NCBI GenBank assembly: GCA_003184365.1
Contig: NKYR01000013.1
Location: 124,001 to 188,000, forward strand
DNA: 64,000 nt
DNA from: Evernia prunastri
Lineage: Eukaryota; Ascomycota; Lecanoromycetes; Lecanorales; Parmeliaceae
Direction: 5' to 3'
The notes below the pieces were generated by a model, which worked only from the letters and a program-made list of their open reading frames with translations, was not told the DNA's origin and made no database searches. The position numbers and the translations under genes were made by a program. Position 1 is the stretch's first letter. The number at the start of each line of letters is the position of its first letter. This document shows positions 20,446-31,900 of the stretch, one piece after another.

Positions 20446-21354
20446 GGTTTCGAGATGTAACTTGTATCAAAATGATGGCTTTGGCTCACGAGATACCCAT
20501 ACTGTACTGTGTACGTTGTATCATTTACACAGCAATTGTCAAGTTCCCTGACTGCTCAGATTACTCGCCTACGCTACCTCGTACTTTACTTTACTTTACA
20601 TTGCAGTTCAACGCCCAGCTGAAAGCTTGGCCTTGCGCGGGGCTCCCTCAGCCCCGCCACCGCCACATCGTGCTCGGAGCTCTGTGTACCACCTTCATCT
20701 TGTTGATCTTCATTACACAACAGCTCAAAAAGCCCGTGTCATTAGATTCAGCTCTGGGTGACAGAAGCTCAATCACACCGGGGTATGCTTCGATGATTAC
20801 CCCTACTCTACGGAGTAGCACTACGAAAGTATCGCTTCTGCTACAAAACACCTTCCTACAAGAGACTGGACCGTCAACGATAGCGTCGTGCTCAATGTTC
20901 GCTAAAGCAAGGGGCCTCGGATTTTGGTTTTTGAGGGTTTTGGGTCTGTTGATCTGTTCTTTGTTTTTCAGATGATTCATCTTGACCGCTCGGCCTCTGC
21001 GGGCACTGACTTGTCCGGGGTTGGGGAATGGAGGAAATTTAGGCATTGACAACAAATGCTTTTCAATCAAGCTATCCCCTAAATTCAGGCAACAAAGACG
21101 ACGCAGGGACATATGACACGGTCCAAATGGGTGAAGCCAATGTTTATACTAGCAGCACAGCGGTGCCGCTATTTCCGAGAGCGAACACCGAGTTTTTGCG
21201 GGGAACTAATAAATAGTCTATGACTGTATTTACGACATTATTATTACCCTCATTCTGGTGACTTCACCGGTCCCCCACGACCTCACTGAACCTCTCAGAA
21301 GTCGCCCACCCCATGGATTCTCTCCGACCCCAATAACAATCATTTATTAGAGAC
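20446..21354. other. Intergenic region upstream of the ABC transporter
   Basis: 3' flank of GPI10 and promoter of the ABC transporter gene. Short open frames exist on both strands (20439-20975 plus, 20648-21112 minus), but they lack family resemblance and codon regularity. A tandem actttactttac run lies near 20583. Confidence 0.5.
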
Positions 21355-24300
21355 ATGGCGGAATTCGGCAAGCAGGAGAAGGAGTATTCTTCCACAGATC
21401 CTGTTGGAGCTGTCAATGAGACAAACTCTTCTGAGCCCGTTGCCACAGAACCTCTACAATACGTGGGATCAGAAAGCGATCTCTCGTCTTCAGATCCAAA
21501 AGAAAAGGAGCAGGGTCGACTAGGCGTCCGTCGGACTGTCACTGCAACTACAACCACCTCAACATTGAGCGTGCAATCGCAATCGCAGCAGAAGAAACCA
21601 TGGTACAAACGTTTGAATCCATTAAAAAAATCCATCAAACCTCCAATACCAAAGGAAAGGAGGATATCAAGGGAATATGGGGCTTCCTTCCTCAGTCTGT
21701 TGACCTTTCAATGGATGGCGCCACTCATGAACACAGGATACCAACGGCCACTTGAGCTCAATGATATCTGGTTGGTCAATCCAAATCGCGCATCTCCCAT
21801 CCTCTCGGACAAGCTCAGCGCTTCGTTTCGGAGGCGAGTGGCTCGCGGCGACAAGTATCCCCTTGTATGGGCCATGCACGAGACCTTCAAATTCGAATTC
21901 TGGCTGGGAGGGATTTGCCAACTGTTCGCCAGTATCTTCCAGGTCATTTCACCCTTCACCCTTCGATATTTAATCGCTTTCGCCACCCAGGCATATATCG
22001 CGCAAACCGGCCATACACCAGCACCGCATATCTCTAGAGGCATAGGGTTGGTCATTGGCATTACGGCAATGCAGATGTGTCAGAGCTTGGGAACAAACCA
22101 CTTTATATATAGAGGTCAGATGGTTGGAGCGCAGTCGAGAGGCACATTGATAACGGTCATTTTCGAAAAGGCTATGAAGATCTCGGGACGAGCCAAGGCA
22201 GGTGGGAAGGCCATTGAGGATGTAGTGAAGCAAGATGGGGTTGTCCACAAGGACAAAAAGGGCCAGAGTCTCTTCAAGCGCATTGTTGATAAGAAGCTCA
22301 ATCCAACGGGAGGTCCGCAAGTCACACCTGACAAGGCACAAGGCATATCAGGTGATGGAGCTGGATGGGGCAACGGCAGAGTAGTCAACCTTATGTCTAC
22401 CGACACTTATCGTGTTGACCAAGCTTCGGGAATGTTTCACATGGTGTGGACATCACCAGTGGCAATCTTGATCACTTTAGTTGTTTTGCTTGTCAATTTG
22501 ACCTACTCGGCACTAGCAGGATTCGCACTGTTAGTCATCGGCATTCCAGTATTGACCAGGGCAATCAAGATGCTTTTTTCACGAAGACGAGCGATCAACA
22601 AGATTACAGATCAAAGGGTATCCCTTACCCAGGAAATACTTCAAGCGGTCCGCTTTGTGAAATACTTTGGATGGGAAAGCTCCTTCCTCGAGCGTATTGG
22701 TCAGATCAGGAGACGTGAGATCCGTGCTATTCAACTTTTATTAACCATCAGAAACGGAATAAACGCAGTCTCCATGTCGTTGCCCATCTTCGCCTCCATG
22801 CTCTCCTTCATAACGTTCTCGCTCTCTAAGCACGTTTAGGACCCAGCTCCCATCTTCTCTTCCTTGGCGCTGTTCAATTCGCTTCGGATGCCTTTGAATC
22901 TGCTACCATTGGTCATTGGTCAGGTTGTGGATGCTTGGTCCTCGCTCGGACGAATACAAGATTTTCTGATCGCAGAAGAGCAGACTGACGACTTCATATG
23001 GGACATGGAAGGGAAGCACGCCGTCTCTATGGAGCATGCCGACTTCACATGGGAACGAACTGTCACCCAAGATCCTGACAAGAAGAGTGGTCCGCGACCC
23101 AACAAGAAACAGACTAAGGAACTCAAAGACGCAGAGAAAGCGGCGGCCATGGGACGGGCACCCGCCGGTTCTAAGAGCGGCGAGGACAGCTCCAGCACTC
23201 TAACCCAAGTCGAGCCTTTCAAACTGCACGATATGCAGTTCTCTGTCGGACGTAATGAGCTCATTGCTGTCATTGGTGGCGTTGGCTCTGGTAAAAGTTC
23301 ACTGCTCGCTGCCTTGGCCGGTGATATGCGGCGGACCAATGGCAGCGTGACCATGGGTGCTACACGAGCTTTCTGCCCTCAGTATGCCTGGATTCAAAAC
23401 ACTTCTGTGAGAGAAAACATACTCTTCGGGAAGCCGTACGATAAGAAGTGGTCTAATGCCGTTATCGATGCCTGCGCTCTACGCCCTGATCTTGAGATGC
23501 TTCCCAATGGTGACATGACTGAAATTGGCGAAAGAGGTATTACCGTTTCAGGAGGCCAGAAGCAGCGTTTAAACATCGCCCGTGCTATCTACTTCAATAG
23601 TGATATTGTGCTCATGGATGATCCTCTCTCAGCGGTTGACGCTCACGTTGGACGCCATATCTTCGATAACGCGATTTGTGGCTTACTCAAAGACAAGTGC
23701 CGTATCCTGGCGACTCACCAGCTTCACGTTCTCAGCCGTTGTGACCGCATCATATGGATGCAGGAGGGCCATATCGAGACTGTGGATACTTTTGCTAACC
23801 TCATCAATAATAACGAGGCCTTTCAGAAGCTGATGGCAAGCACGGCCCAAGAAGAGAGGGTCGAGAAAGAAGAGGCCGCCAATGAAGATGGTATCGAGGA
23901 TGAGAAGAAGGACGCCAAGAAAAGGAAGACCAATAAGCGCGGAGCCGCACTCATGCAGCAGGAGGAACGAGCAGTAAAAAGTGTGAGCTGGGGTGTGTAT
24001 ATTGCTTACGTTCGGGCCTCAGGCTCGCTTCTGTTCGCGCCAATGGTCTTTTTGATCCTCATTATATCTCAGGGCGCGAATATCACGACTAGTCTCTGGC
24101 TATCATGGTGGACGTCAAAAAAGTTTGGTTTCACGGAGGGACAGTACATCGGTGCCTACGCTGCTCTCGGAGTAGTGCAGGCATTATTGATGTTTGGGTT
24201 CTCTGTCTCGCTCACGACACTAGGTACAAGAGCGTCAAGGGTGATGCTGCAGAAAGCTATGACCCGGGTTTTGAGAGCACCGATGGGCTTTTTTGACACC

Positions 24301-25743
24301 ACTCCACTTGGACGGATCACCAATAGATTTGCTAAGGATGTCGACATAATGGACAACAATCTGACAGACGCCATGCGAATGTACTTCTTTACTCTGGCGA
24401 TGATTACATCCGTCTTTATCTTGATCATTGTGTACTTCCATTACTTCGCCATCGCTCTCGGACCGTTGTTCTTGATGTTCCTTTTCTCTGCGAGCTACTA
24501 TCGATCATCCGCGCGGGAGATCAAGCGACATGAGTCAGTGCTTCGATCTGAGGTGTTTGCGCGCTTCAGCGAAGCAGTCTCGGGCACCGCTAGCATTCGA
24601 GCATATGGTCTGCAAGACTACTTTGTCAAAGGGATTCATAGGTCTGTCGATCAGATGAATTCGGCTTACTACCTCACTTTCTCCAATCAGAGATGGTTGA
24701 GCGTAAGACTTGACGCCATTGGGAACCTCTTAGTTTTTACAACGGGAATCTTGGTGGTGACATCACGCTTCAATGTATCTCCAAGCATCGGCGGCTTGGT
24801 TTTGTCCTACATCTTGTCGATCGTGCAGATGATCCAATTCACCGTCCGACAGCTTGCGGAAGTGGAGAATGCAATGGTATCCACTGAGCGTCTTCACTAC
24901 TACGGTACTGCACTTGATGAGGAGCCTCCTCTACACATGAAAGACGTACCGGACAGCTGGCCTGAGAAAGGCGAGATCGTCTTCAATGAAGTGCAAATGC
25001 GCTATCGAGATGGTCTTCCCTTAGTCCTACAAGGTCTCAACATGACTGTAGCAGGGGGTGAGCGTATCGGTATTGTGGGCCGCACCGGAGCCGGCAAGTC
25101 GAGTATCATGTCAACTCTCTTTAGACTTGTCGAGCTGTCTGGTGGATCCATCAGCATTGACGGCATCAATATTGCTCAGGTCGGCCTGAAAGATCTCCGC
25201 ACACGGCTTGCGATTATACCGCAAGATCCTACTCTTTTCCGTGGTACGATTCGCTCCAATCTCGATCCCTTCGGCGAACATAGCGATCTCGAGCTCTGGT
25301 CGGCATTACGTCAATCTGATCTGGTAGATGCGGACGCCAATCTTGACGATAAAGCGCATGGTCGTATCCATCTCGACGGCATTGTTGAAGAGGAGGGCTT
25401 GAACTTCTCCCTTGGGCAGCGGCAACTCATGGCTCTCGCTCGAGCCCTGGTCCGTGGCTCACAAATCATTGTCTGCGATGAAGCTACCTCATCAGTGGAC
25501 ATGGACACCGACCAGAAGATCCAGCGGACAATTCAGACGGGATTCCGAGGCAAGACGTTGCTTTGCATTGCGCATAGGCTCAAGACGATCATCAACTATG
25601 ACCGGATCTGCGTGATGGACCAAGGGAGAATAGCGGAGTTGGATGCACCAATCAAATTGTGGGAGGAGGGAGGTATATTCCGAGGGATGTGTGACAAAAG
25701 TGGCATTCGAAGAGAAGATTTTGAGGAGTACAAGGAAGAGTAG
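21355..25743 (+). pseudogene. Yor1-like ABCC transporter with one in-frame TAG
   Basis: A frame of 1463 codons encodes a full ABCC (MRP) half-pair transporter closest in organisation to yeast Yor1 (oligomycin/multidrug export at the plasma membrane). Order: cytosolic N-terminus of about 100 residues, TMD1 (about 110-560), NBD1 (GGVGSGKSSL, VSGGQKQRLNIARA, VLMDDPLSAVD), TMD2, NBD2 (GRTGAGKSSI, LSLGQRQLMALARAL, IVCDEATSSVD). NBD1 has Asp where the catalytic Glu would be, normal for ABCC. The frame is intact except for TAG at 22837-22839 (codon 495), which falls inside the conserved run before DPAPIFSSLALFNSLRMPLN. No plausible intron removes it. The result is a 494-residue truncated TMD1, unless it is read through or a sequencing error. 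The rest shows no decay, so any inactivation is recent. Confidence 0.85.
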
Positions 25744-25945
25744 CTTCCGACATGGAGGACTCGAAGGTATACGAATGTGACGATGGCATGATAGGAGTAT
25801 TAGGCATAGCATGTATTGCATAATAATAGTAAATACCATAGACAAGGCCTCCGAAGGCCTCCGTTAGCCTGTTACCACCGCAGGAATAGAGGGACGACGG
25901 GAGAGAGGTTATCAAAGCACCTGTTATCGGATGCATTGACACATA

Positions 25946-26423
25946 CCGCATAAATTGGGATATAAAGTAGTGCTCAGCTATACGGTAGTAATGCATATAA
26001 AACATGGTTTTTTTCGGCGGATTTTTGACCATGGGGGGGTAGGTCATATAAAGTAGGGTTTTCTGAAAAGGTATTTTTTTTCTTAATTATCTCTATAGTT
26101 AATCATATTTTTCTCTCTCAGCTACTCCTTCGACTAATTTGTTTATTATTTGTTTTCGTTTTCAGTGATAGTAATGATAGAAGTTACAATAATAGCAATA
26201 ATAGAAGTTCAATGATAGAATTTGAAGAGGATGCTAGAGAAAAACGTCTCTACTATAATATAATACGTCATCTGTTTTCTGTTTTCTAGCGTACTAATTA
26301 GCGGCGATTGCTATAAAGTAGTGCTCGTATATAACGTAGTAAGTCATATAAAACATGGTTCTTTTGGTGAAAAAAACCTCTGGCGGCGTATAAAGTTGCT
26401 ACTTTATACCCCAATTTATGCGG
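25946..26423. mobile_element. MITE with 26-27 bp terminal inverted repeats, TA-flanked
   Basis: The left end CCGCATAAATTGGG followed by atataaagtag is mirrored at the right end by ctactttatacc followed by CCAATTTATGCGG, with one mismatch. Both ends are bordered by TA, the duplication made by Tc1/mariner-type (Fot1/pogo-like) transposases. The 478-bp interior has no coding capacity. It contains a direct subterminal repeat of about 60 bp: 25961-26025 resembles 26312-26375, sharing ataaagtagtgctc and catataaaacatggtt. It is a non-autonomous element mobilised in trans. Confidence 0.8.
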
Positions 26424-26425
26424 TA

Positions 26426-27342
26426 GATCCCTTGAACGATCACACATTTCACGGGCCTTTCTCATGAGAACCCTTCAAGCATGCTCTCTGATATCGAGAT
26501 GTGATGCTGGTCAAGAATTAAAGAGTTTAGATATCTCACGGATTGAGCAGTACTTAATTCGAATTCGATTCCAAAACCCAACCAGATGAAAGCGGGATGG
26601 ACCGAAACCTTAAATCTCCCTCCCCCGTTCCCCCCAATTTTGTACGCGCTGAACTCCTGTTCCCAACTTCCCTCAGCAGGCTCAGCTAGCTCTCTTCACC
26701 AACATTCGTACATGACGAGCGATTGGTCCATCAGACGCCTTTCTTACAACCATCAGAGGTTGTAATTACCTTCCTTGGCTACTCATAACGAGAGATCGGT
26801 GGTACCGTTAATGATACACCACCACCCTTGCAGAAGATGATAATATTAATGTGCTCTCTTTTTCGCCCTGGTAAACCAACTGCCTAGGGGGAGTGTGACT
26901 CTGACCAATCACCGCTGTCCTTGTCGCATCACTAATCTGTTGTCATCCATCGGCAGCGATCCAACACTCGTATTCGCCGTTAGCCCCAAGTCTAGCAGTG
27001 GGCGAAGTAGAGCGATTGAGGATGAACATTTTGCCTAGACGTTTCAACTTATCCCACCTCGCTGCTCTCTCCGCTCGGGAACAATTTCCTTTGCCTCCAT
27101 ATCATGTAGGTCACAGTCTCCCGCTCTCGTCGCTCTGCTTTGCTTTTTGTTTTCCCTCGCCGTCGTCGTTGTTCATTTTTGGGTGGTCTGTCTGATCACG
27201 TTCATTCCCTTCTTGCTTGCTTGCTTGCTTGCTTTGCGATAGCCGGTCTCTACCATTTCTGTAGCTGAAGCTATATACATACGTTCCTTATATCTGCGAT
27301 ATCTATCTTCCTGCTTCCTAGAGAAGCAGAAGCCCCTTAGCC
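26426..27342. other. Promoter region of the SGNH esterase gene
   Basis: About 0.9 kb between the MITE and the esterase start. Close to the gene are pyrimidine-rich stretches (tctcccgctctcgtcgctctgc near 27117) and a (cttg)n microsatellite at about 27210-27236, typical of fungal 5' leaders. No separate gene is supported. Confidence 0.5.
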
Positions 27343-29277
27343 ATGCGTGCATCGGCTGCTTGCTGTTTACTTTCCTGCCTCGCCTCTTCCGCGTTAGCCC
27401 TTCACCACCCTCTCCATAAGCATCGCCCCGACAGGGAGAAACGCACCGAGATCCTCGTGGTGGAGGAAGACACGATGGTCGAGGACGTCGATGTGACGAT
27501 CTACCTTCCAGGGCCCCCACCAGAGGGCCATGAGCATCATGCGGAGGACAAGGACGAGGGACACCCGTTGACGGTTCACACGCTTCCCGATGGATCCGTA
27601 AAAGCGTTTTCCGGGCCCAGGCCGACATATTCAGGATTTGGGCACGGCGCCGGCGGGGGGAAGCTTTACGCACCACCTTTCAAAGCGGAGACTAGTGCGG
27701 TCCTCTCAATCGCTGGCGGGCCACCGCCGTTGAAACCCGCGACGACCGGCTCTGCCGCCGGTGACTCGGATTTCGGTTCAGGTTCCAGTCTCCTGAACGG
27801 AGCTGGTGCCAGTCCTGGGAGCGCGACCCTTTCCGCGGCTTTATCTGCCTCTTTCGAGAGCCCAAACACCGACGATGCTGGCTCATCGGTGGCAAGGTAC
27901 ACATCACCATCACCATCAACAGCGGCCACGGATTCTCCGGCAACGACCTCCCCCGTGTCCACGTACATAGCGTCAACTTCAGCAGCAAGCGATCCTACGG
28001 CAACGACAGCTACTCCTGCGTCGTCGGTTGTTCCAGCCAGCGTCTCCCCGGCATCTACTGCGGCCTCCTCTGCAGCGGCCCCATCTCACAGCGGGGCTTA
28101 TCCATTCAGCGCCCTCGTTGCCTTTGGAGACAACTTATCCGACAACGGGAACGGCAGGTGAGATATGTTTTCCGAGTCATTTCTTCTTAATCCATATTGC
28201 ATTTTGAGTTGTAAGACATGTCTAGAAGTCAAATACTCCCAAGACATGTTTCACGATTTCAAGTTGGTCCCAGAAAAGATATGCTGATTCCGGAAATCAT
28301 AAAGCTACGCCCACAACGTCGCAGCCTGGAGTCCGACGAACATCGTTGACGGAAACACGATCTACGGCGCCAAAACCTGGACCAACGGACCTGTCGCCGT
28401 TTCCTATCTCACCGACCTCCTCGGTGTGCCTATGGACCAAAATTTCGCCTTCGGGCATGCGTGGGGAGGGAGCGACTTCGGCGCAACCATCGACGACACG
28501 ATGCAACAGTCCAACTTCAGCGCAAGTCTCGAGGCCGGGCCGTGGTTCAGCCACGGCGAGTTCGGCGAACCCTGCTGGGGCGCCCCGAGCGCCAAAGTGC
28601 AGATCAACGACTACATCCGAGGCGGCGTCAACAGAGACGCCCTCCACTTTCTGTGGATCGGCGCCAACGACATGGACGCCGCCTACGGGGGGACCCTCGG
28701 CATCGACACGCCCGCCCTCAACGACGCGTTCGCCGGCAACATCTCGACCAAGATCCCCGACCTGGTGACGACCTTGCTCGGCGCCGGCGCGCCCTACGTC
28801 TTCGTCGCCAACCTCTACCCGAAGCACCTCGCGCCGCTGTGGCCCGGCTTTCTCGGCATCAACACCACGGCACAGTGGGACGCCCTCGGCGCCGTCATCG
28901 CGTCCGCCAACGCCGCCCTCGCCGCCGCGCTCAAGGCCCTGCCCCAGGACGCCGCGGGCAGAGTCATTTACTACGACGCCTTCAGCTTCATGGCGGACCT
29001 GTACGCGGACCCGGGGAGCGCGTTCCCGAACCTCAAGGACACGAACGGCTTCCCGTCGTTCTGCGACGGGGATAAGGACGAGACGGCGTACGTGCGGTCG
29101 GTCAACGGGACGGTGGTGGATGGGGTGGAGATCACGGATAATTGGGATTATTGCGTCACGCTGAAGCATCAGGATGAGTGGTACTGGATGCAGTATCTGG
29201 ACCCGACGAGCCATGTGCATCAGCTCGTGGCGCAGGATATGGAGAAGACGATTCGGGGTTTTCCGTTCCCTTCGTGA
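27343..29277 (+). CDS. Secreted SGNH/GDSL-type esterase with long Ser/Thr/Ala-rich N-terminal region
   Basis: Two exons, 27343-28157 and 28305-29277, give 595 residues. The join reads AFGDNLSDNGNG-SYAHNV. A signal peptide (MRASAACCLLSCLASSALA) is followed by about 230 residues of charged then Ser/Thr/Ala-rich linker, and from about residue 255 by the SGNH domain. Block I is FGDNLSDNGNG, with Asn where GDSL enzymes have the catalytic Ser. Block II Gly lies in GGSDFGA, block III is WIGANDMD and block V is DPTSHVHQ with the Asp-x-x-His pair. The substrate is unknown; fungal relatives are annotated as lipase/acylhydrolases or acetylesterases. The Ser-to-Asn change could mean loss of catalysis, or be a subfamily trait. 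Strong C/G third-position bias in exon 2 differs from neighbours. The single intron is an introner-like element. Confidence 0.88.
28158..28304 (+). repeat. Introner-like element (intron of the SGNH esterase gene)
   Basis: A 147-nt intron, twice the usual length here. From its 5' part (TTTTCCGAGTCATTTC) through the middle (GACATGTCTAGAAGTCAAA) and GACATGTTTCACGA to its branch-point end (CTGATTCCGGAAATCAT) it aligns in order with the introns at 52768-52916 and 52022-52174 of an unrelated gene. Confidence 0.6.
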
Positions 29278-31309
29278 GTTGGCTACTCTAGGGGAGATGG
29301 GAGTGCGGAGGTTTTGGTGGCTTGATATACCTCTCTGGGAGAGCGTGGGGGGACGACTGGCTGGACACCGTCGGTTTCTTGGATTTTTTCATCACATATA
29401 TACTTTCTGGTTTGGTGGTCTTCCCCCCCACAGGGCGGAGTTAAATGTACTTTTCTTGCACATATACTTTCGATCCGATTGACACATACTACGTTCTCCC
29501 ACCCGCAGAACCATCCATCCCTTGGTATTCCTACGCACTTTTCCACGCCACCCGCTTCTGTCCCCCGTGCCGTGCCATCAAACCGTCTTCCAATACCCTT
29601 TGCTTGCTCCATCCCATCCTCCCCTTCTCAAAAACAAACCACCCACCATCGCGCCCACCCAAACCCTCCACTCAATCAACCCCCACCCATTCCCTCCCTT
29701 CCCCTCACCCCCCAACCCAACCCAATCCCAACCACCCACACATCCCCTCTCCAAACGCCCCCCCTCCCTCCCCAAACACCCCCCTTCCACCAGCCCAACA
29801 CCCGCCTCGCCAAGGCCTCAAGCCCCGCACCCCCCACCCAAGGAAAACAACAACGGCCATCATCCCCAAAAATTCCATCACGACGACGTCCCCATCCATC
29901 CCCATCCCCACCCCTTTTCCCCACGGCAGGACGGATCGGAGCTCGACCCACTTTTACAGCTCCATCCGCGGAGGACTCCCGGGGGGGGAAGGGGGAAGGG
30001 GGAAGGGAAGGGGGACCCTACTCTCTTCTCCACCCTTTTCTCGCGTGTCGCGACGAAGAAAGAAAGTAAAGTAAAGGGGGAAAGAGTGTCTTTTCTTCTT
30101 CCCCGAGAAACTCTACCGTGCGTGGTGATATGCTGGGAAGTTTGTTCGTTTTTTTTTCTTTCCTTTTATCTTTTATATTTTTCTTTCGTGACGCAAGTCA
30201 TCCCTGCGCCATTCCCCTTCCTTCCTTCCTCCCTTCCCTCACCTCCCCTCCTCCTTCCCAACAGTCCACCCAAGCTTCGTTCGTTCCGAATCGAGTATGC
30301 ATGATACCCCTCCCCCTCCCCCCTCCCAAGCCTCAGCAACCCACCCATTCAGCACTCACTCCCATGTAAGGACTATACCAGTACCCACGTTAGCTGGCAA
30401 GTGTCACCTCATCTTTTATCTTCCATCTCTATGAAGAACGGATTTTGGCTGGGGATTTACGTACAGATGAGAGAGAGGGAGGAGGAAAGGCTGCTGGCTT
30501 GGGGGTGGGATGTTAGTGCCTTGGTAGGGAAAGGGGGGTGATAGGGGGAGGGGAAGGAAATCATGAGAGGGTGTTAGCGAGGTAGGGGGTTGTTTGAGTA
30601 GGCAAGAGGGTACGTAGCATGACATATAGCAAGGGGAGTCAAGGGGCCAGATGCCAAGTTGGTGAAGGATGTAGGAGAGCAGGGACAGGGGGAGGTTTGG
30701 ATGATACGACATTACAATGGCGTCAACATTGATATTAGATGGACAAGGTGGTCTAGCAAGTGATTCCGAACCCGCCCGCCAGTTGCTGACTTCTTATTAT
30801 GGGAGCGCCGGGCTCCTGCATCGACACATTCCACTGAATGTGACCATGCTTTCTGCGATCGACTCTGAATATCTGCAAATAGCCAATAGCCCCCTCGCCA
30901 CGCCTGATATCCTCATCGGCGGATTTCAAGCCAATATATACGCGTGTATTTGCTGCGCGTTCAATCACTCTTTACAGGTCATAAGTATATACAACGAATC
31001 ATGAAAAGTCGTTAAAGCTTCCTTGGATCTGTGGAGAAAAGGACCGTGGAGGGCAATTGAACTCCCCATGGTGGAAGAGGAGAGCGTTGCAGCGGTGACA
31101 TGCTGAGGGGCATCAGAGATGAGTAAAGGGCTCTCGGCGCAGAATCGATGTAACGTAAAGGTCAACGCGACGGTCTGGAGGTTGGAACCGACTGGAAGAG
31201 GAAGACGGCGTATTAGCGTAACACTTGTAATCTCAGTCTCAGTAATCGGCTTGTAGAAAGGTGATAGGACTTAAACCTACCGGTTTGCACCACTATCTTC
31301 CCGAGTCTC
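29278..31309. other. Convergent intergenic region with strand-switching pyrimidine/purine tracts
   Basis: About 2 kb between the 3' ends of the esterase gene (plus) and the small membrane protein gene (minus). 29500-30360 is extremely C/T-rich on the plus strand (ccctccc, cccaccca runs). From about 30450 to 30710 the bias flips to G/A-rich (ggaggggaagg runs). The open frames here are products of this composition and are not credible genes. Confidence 0.6.
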
Positions 31310-31900
31310 TCAATGATTATCGGGGTTCCCAATTGGAGCGCTTGAATTGTTGGATGTCCTGAAGACACCACCCCCAACAGCCTTTGTTATCCCAACTCCC
31401 AATCCCGTTATCGCGCCAATGATAACGATAGCAATCAAGACTTTCACCCAGAACTTCTGCTTCTTGCTCATATGTCTGAAAGGACTGTACGAGCCGTGCT
31501 TCTTGCTCTTAGCCATCGCCTCGTGCTGCTTTCGGGATTTATCGGATGGCCATACTGCATCATCCCTCTGACAGTGTTGAGCTGGCTCGGGTTGTGTGAA
31601 TTGAGTAACTCGGGAGCCGGCCTCCAGATCGTGTTCGTAGATCTGGAAGCGGACTTTAGATTCGGACTTTTTTTGTTCAAGGGAAGTGCGGGTTGTGGGG
31701 TGAGAGTAGAAGGGGGAGAATGGATGGTCTGAGGAAGGCGGGTAGTCGTCTCTTGAGGTAGCATCGTACTCGGAGGAGGGATATAAGGTTGAGTTGGAGA
31801 TACTCTCGGTTTTGGAGAGGGGATTATTGTAAGAGGGGTTTGATGGAGGCTGTAGGCGAACGACTTCGGCACCAACGATGTGTTTCTCGTTGAAAGACAT
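31310..31900 (-). CDS. Small single-pass membrane protein, unknown function
   Basis: 196 residues, no intron, ATG at 31900 and TGA at 31310-31312. The N-terminal 130 residues are polar, Ser/Pro-rich and presumably disordered (MSFNEKHIVGAEVVRLQPPS). A basic stretch (MSKKQKFWVK) precedes one strong membrane segment (VLIAIVIIGAITGLGVGITK). A short tail with NNSS (potential glycosylation site) follows. By the positive-inside rule the N-terminus should be cytosolic. Related short proteins of this design are common in ascomycetes without a known role. No functional neighbour clarifies it. Confidence 0.65.
   Translation of the reverse strand: MSFNEKHIVGAEVVRLQPPSNPSYNNPLSKTESISNSTLYPSSEYDATSRDDYPPSSDHPFSPFYSHPTTRTSLEQKKSESKVRFQIYEHDLEAGSRVTQFTQPEPAQHCQRDDAVWPSDKSRKQHEAMAKSKKHGSYSPFRHMSKKQKFWVKVLIAIVIIGAITGLGVGITKAVGGGVFRTSNNSSAPIGNPDNH

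Noticed and set aside
22837..22839. RIP as the cause of the transporter stop codon
   Set aside because: The expected codon is hydrophobic (such as TTG), which needs a T-to-A transversion, and the gene shows no other RIP-type decay.
28461..29075. 204-codon Arg-rich plus-strand frame and 307-codon minus-strand frame in the esterase
   Set aside because: Shadows caused by strong G/C third-position bias; the SGNH motifs are in the annotated frame.
29445..30304. Three overlapping plus-strand open frames of 196-260 codons
   Set aside because: They lie in C/T-rich low-complexity DNA, overlap in all frames and encode only Pro/Ser/His-rich runs; they arise from lack of A/G-containing stops.
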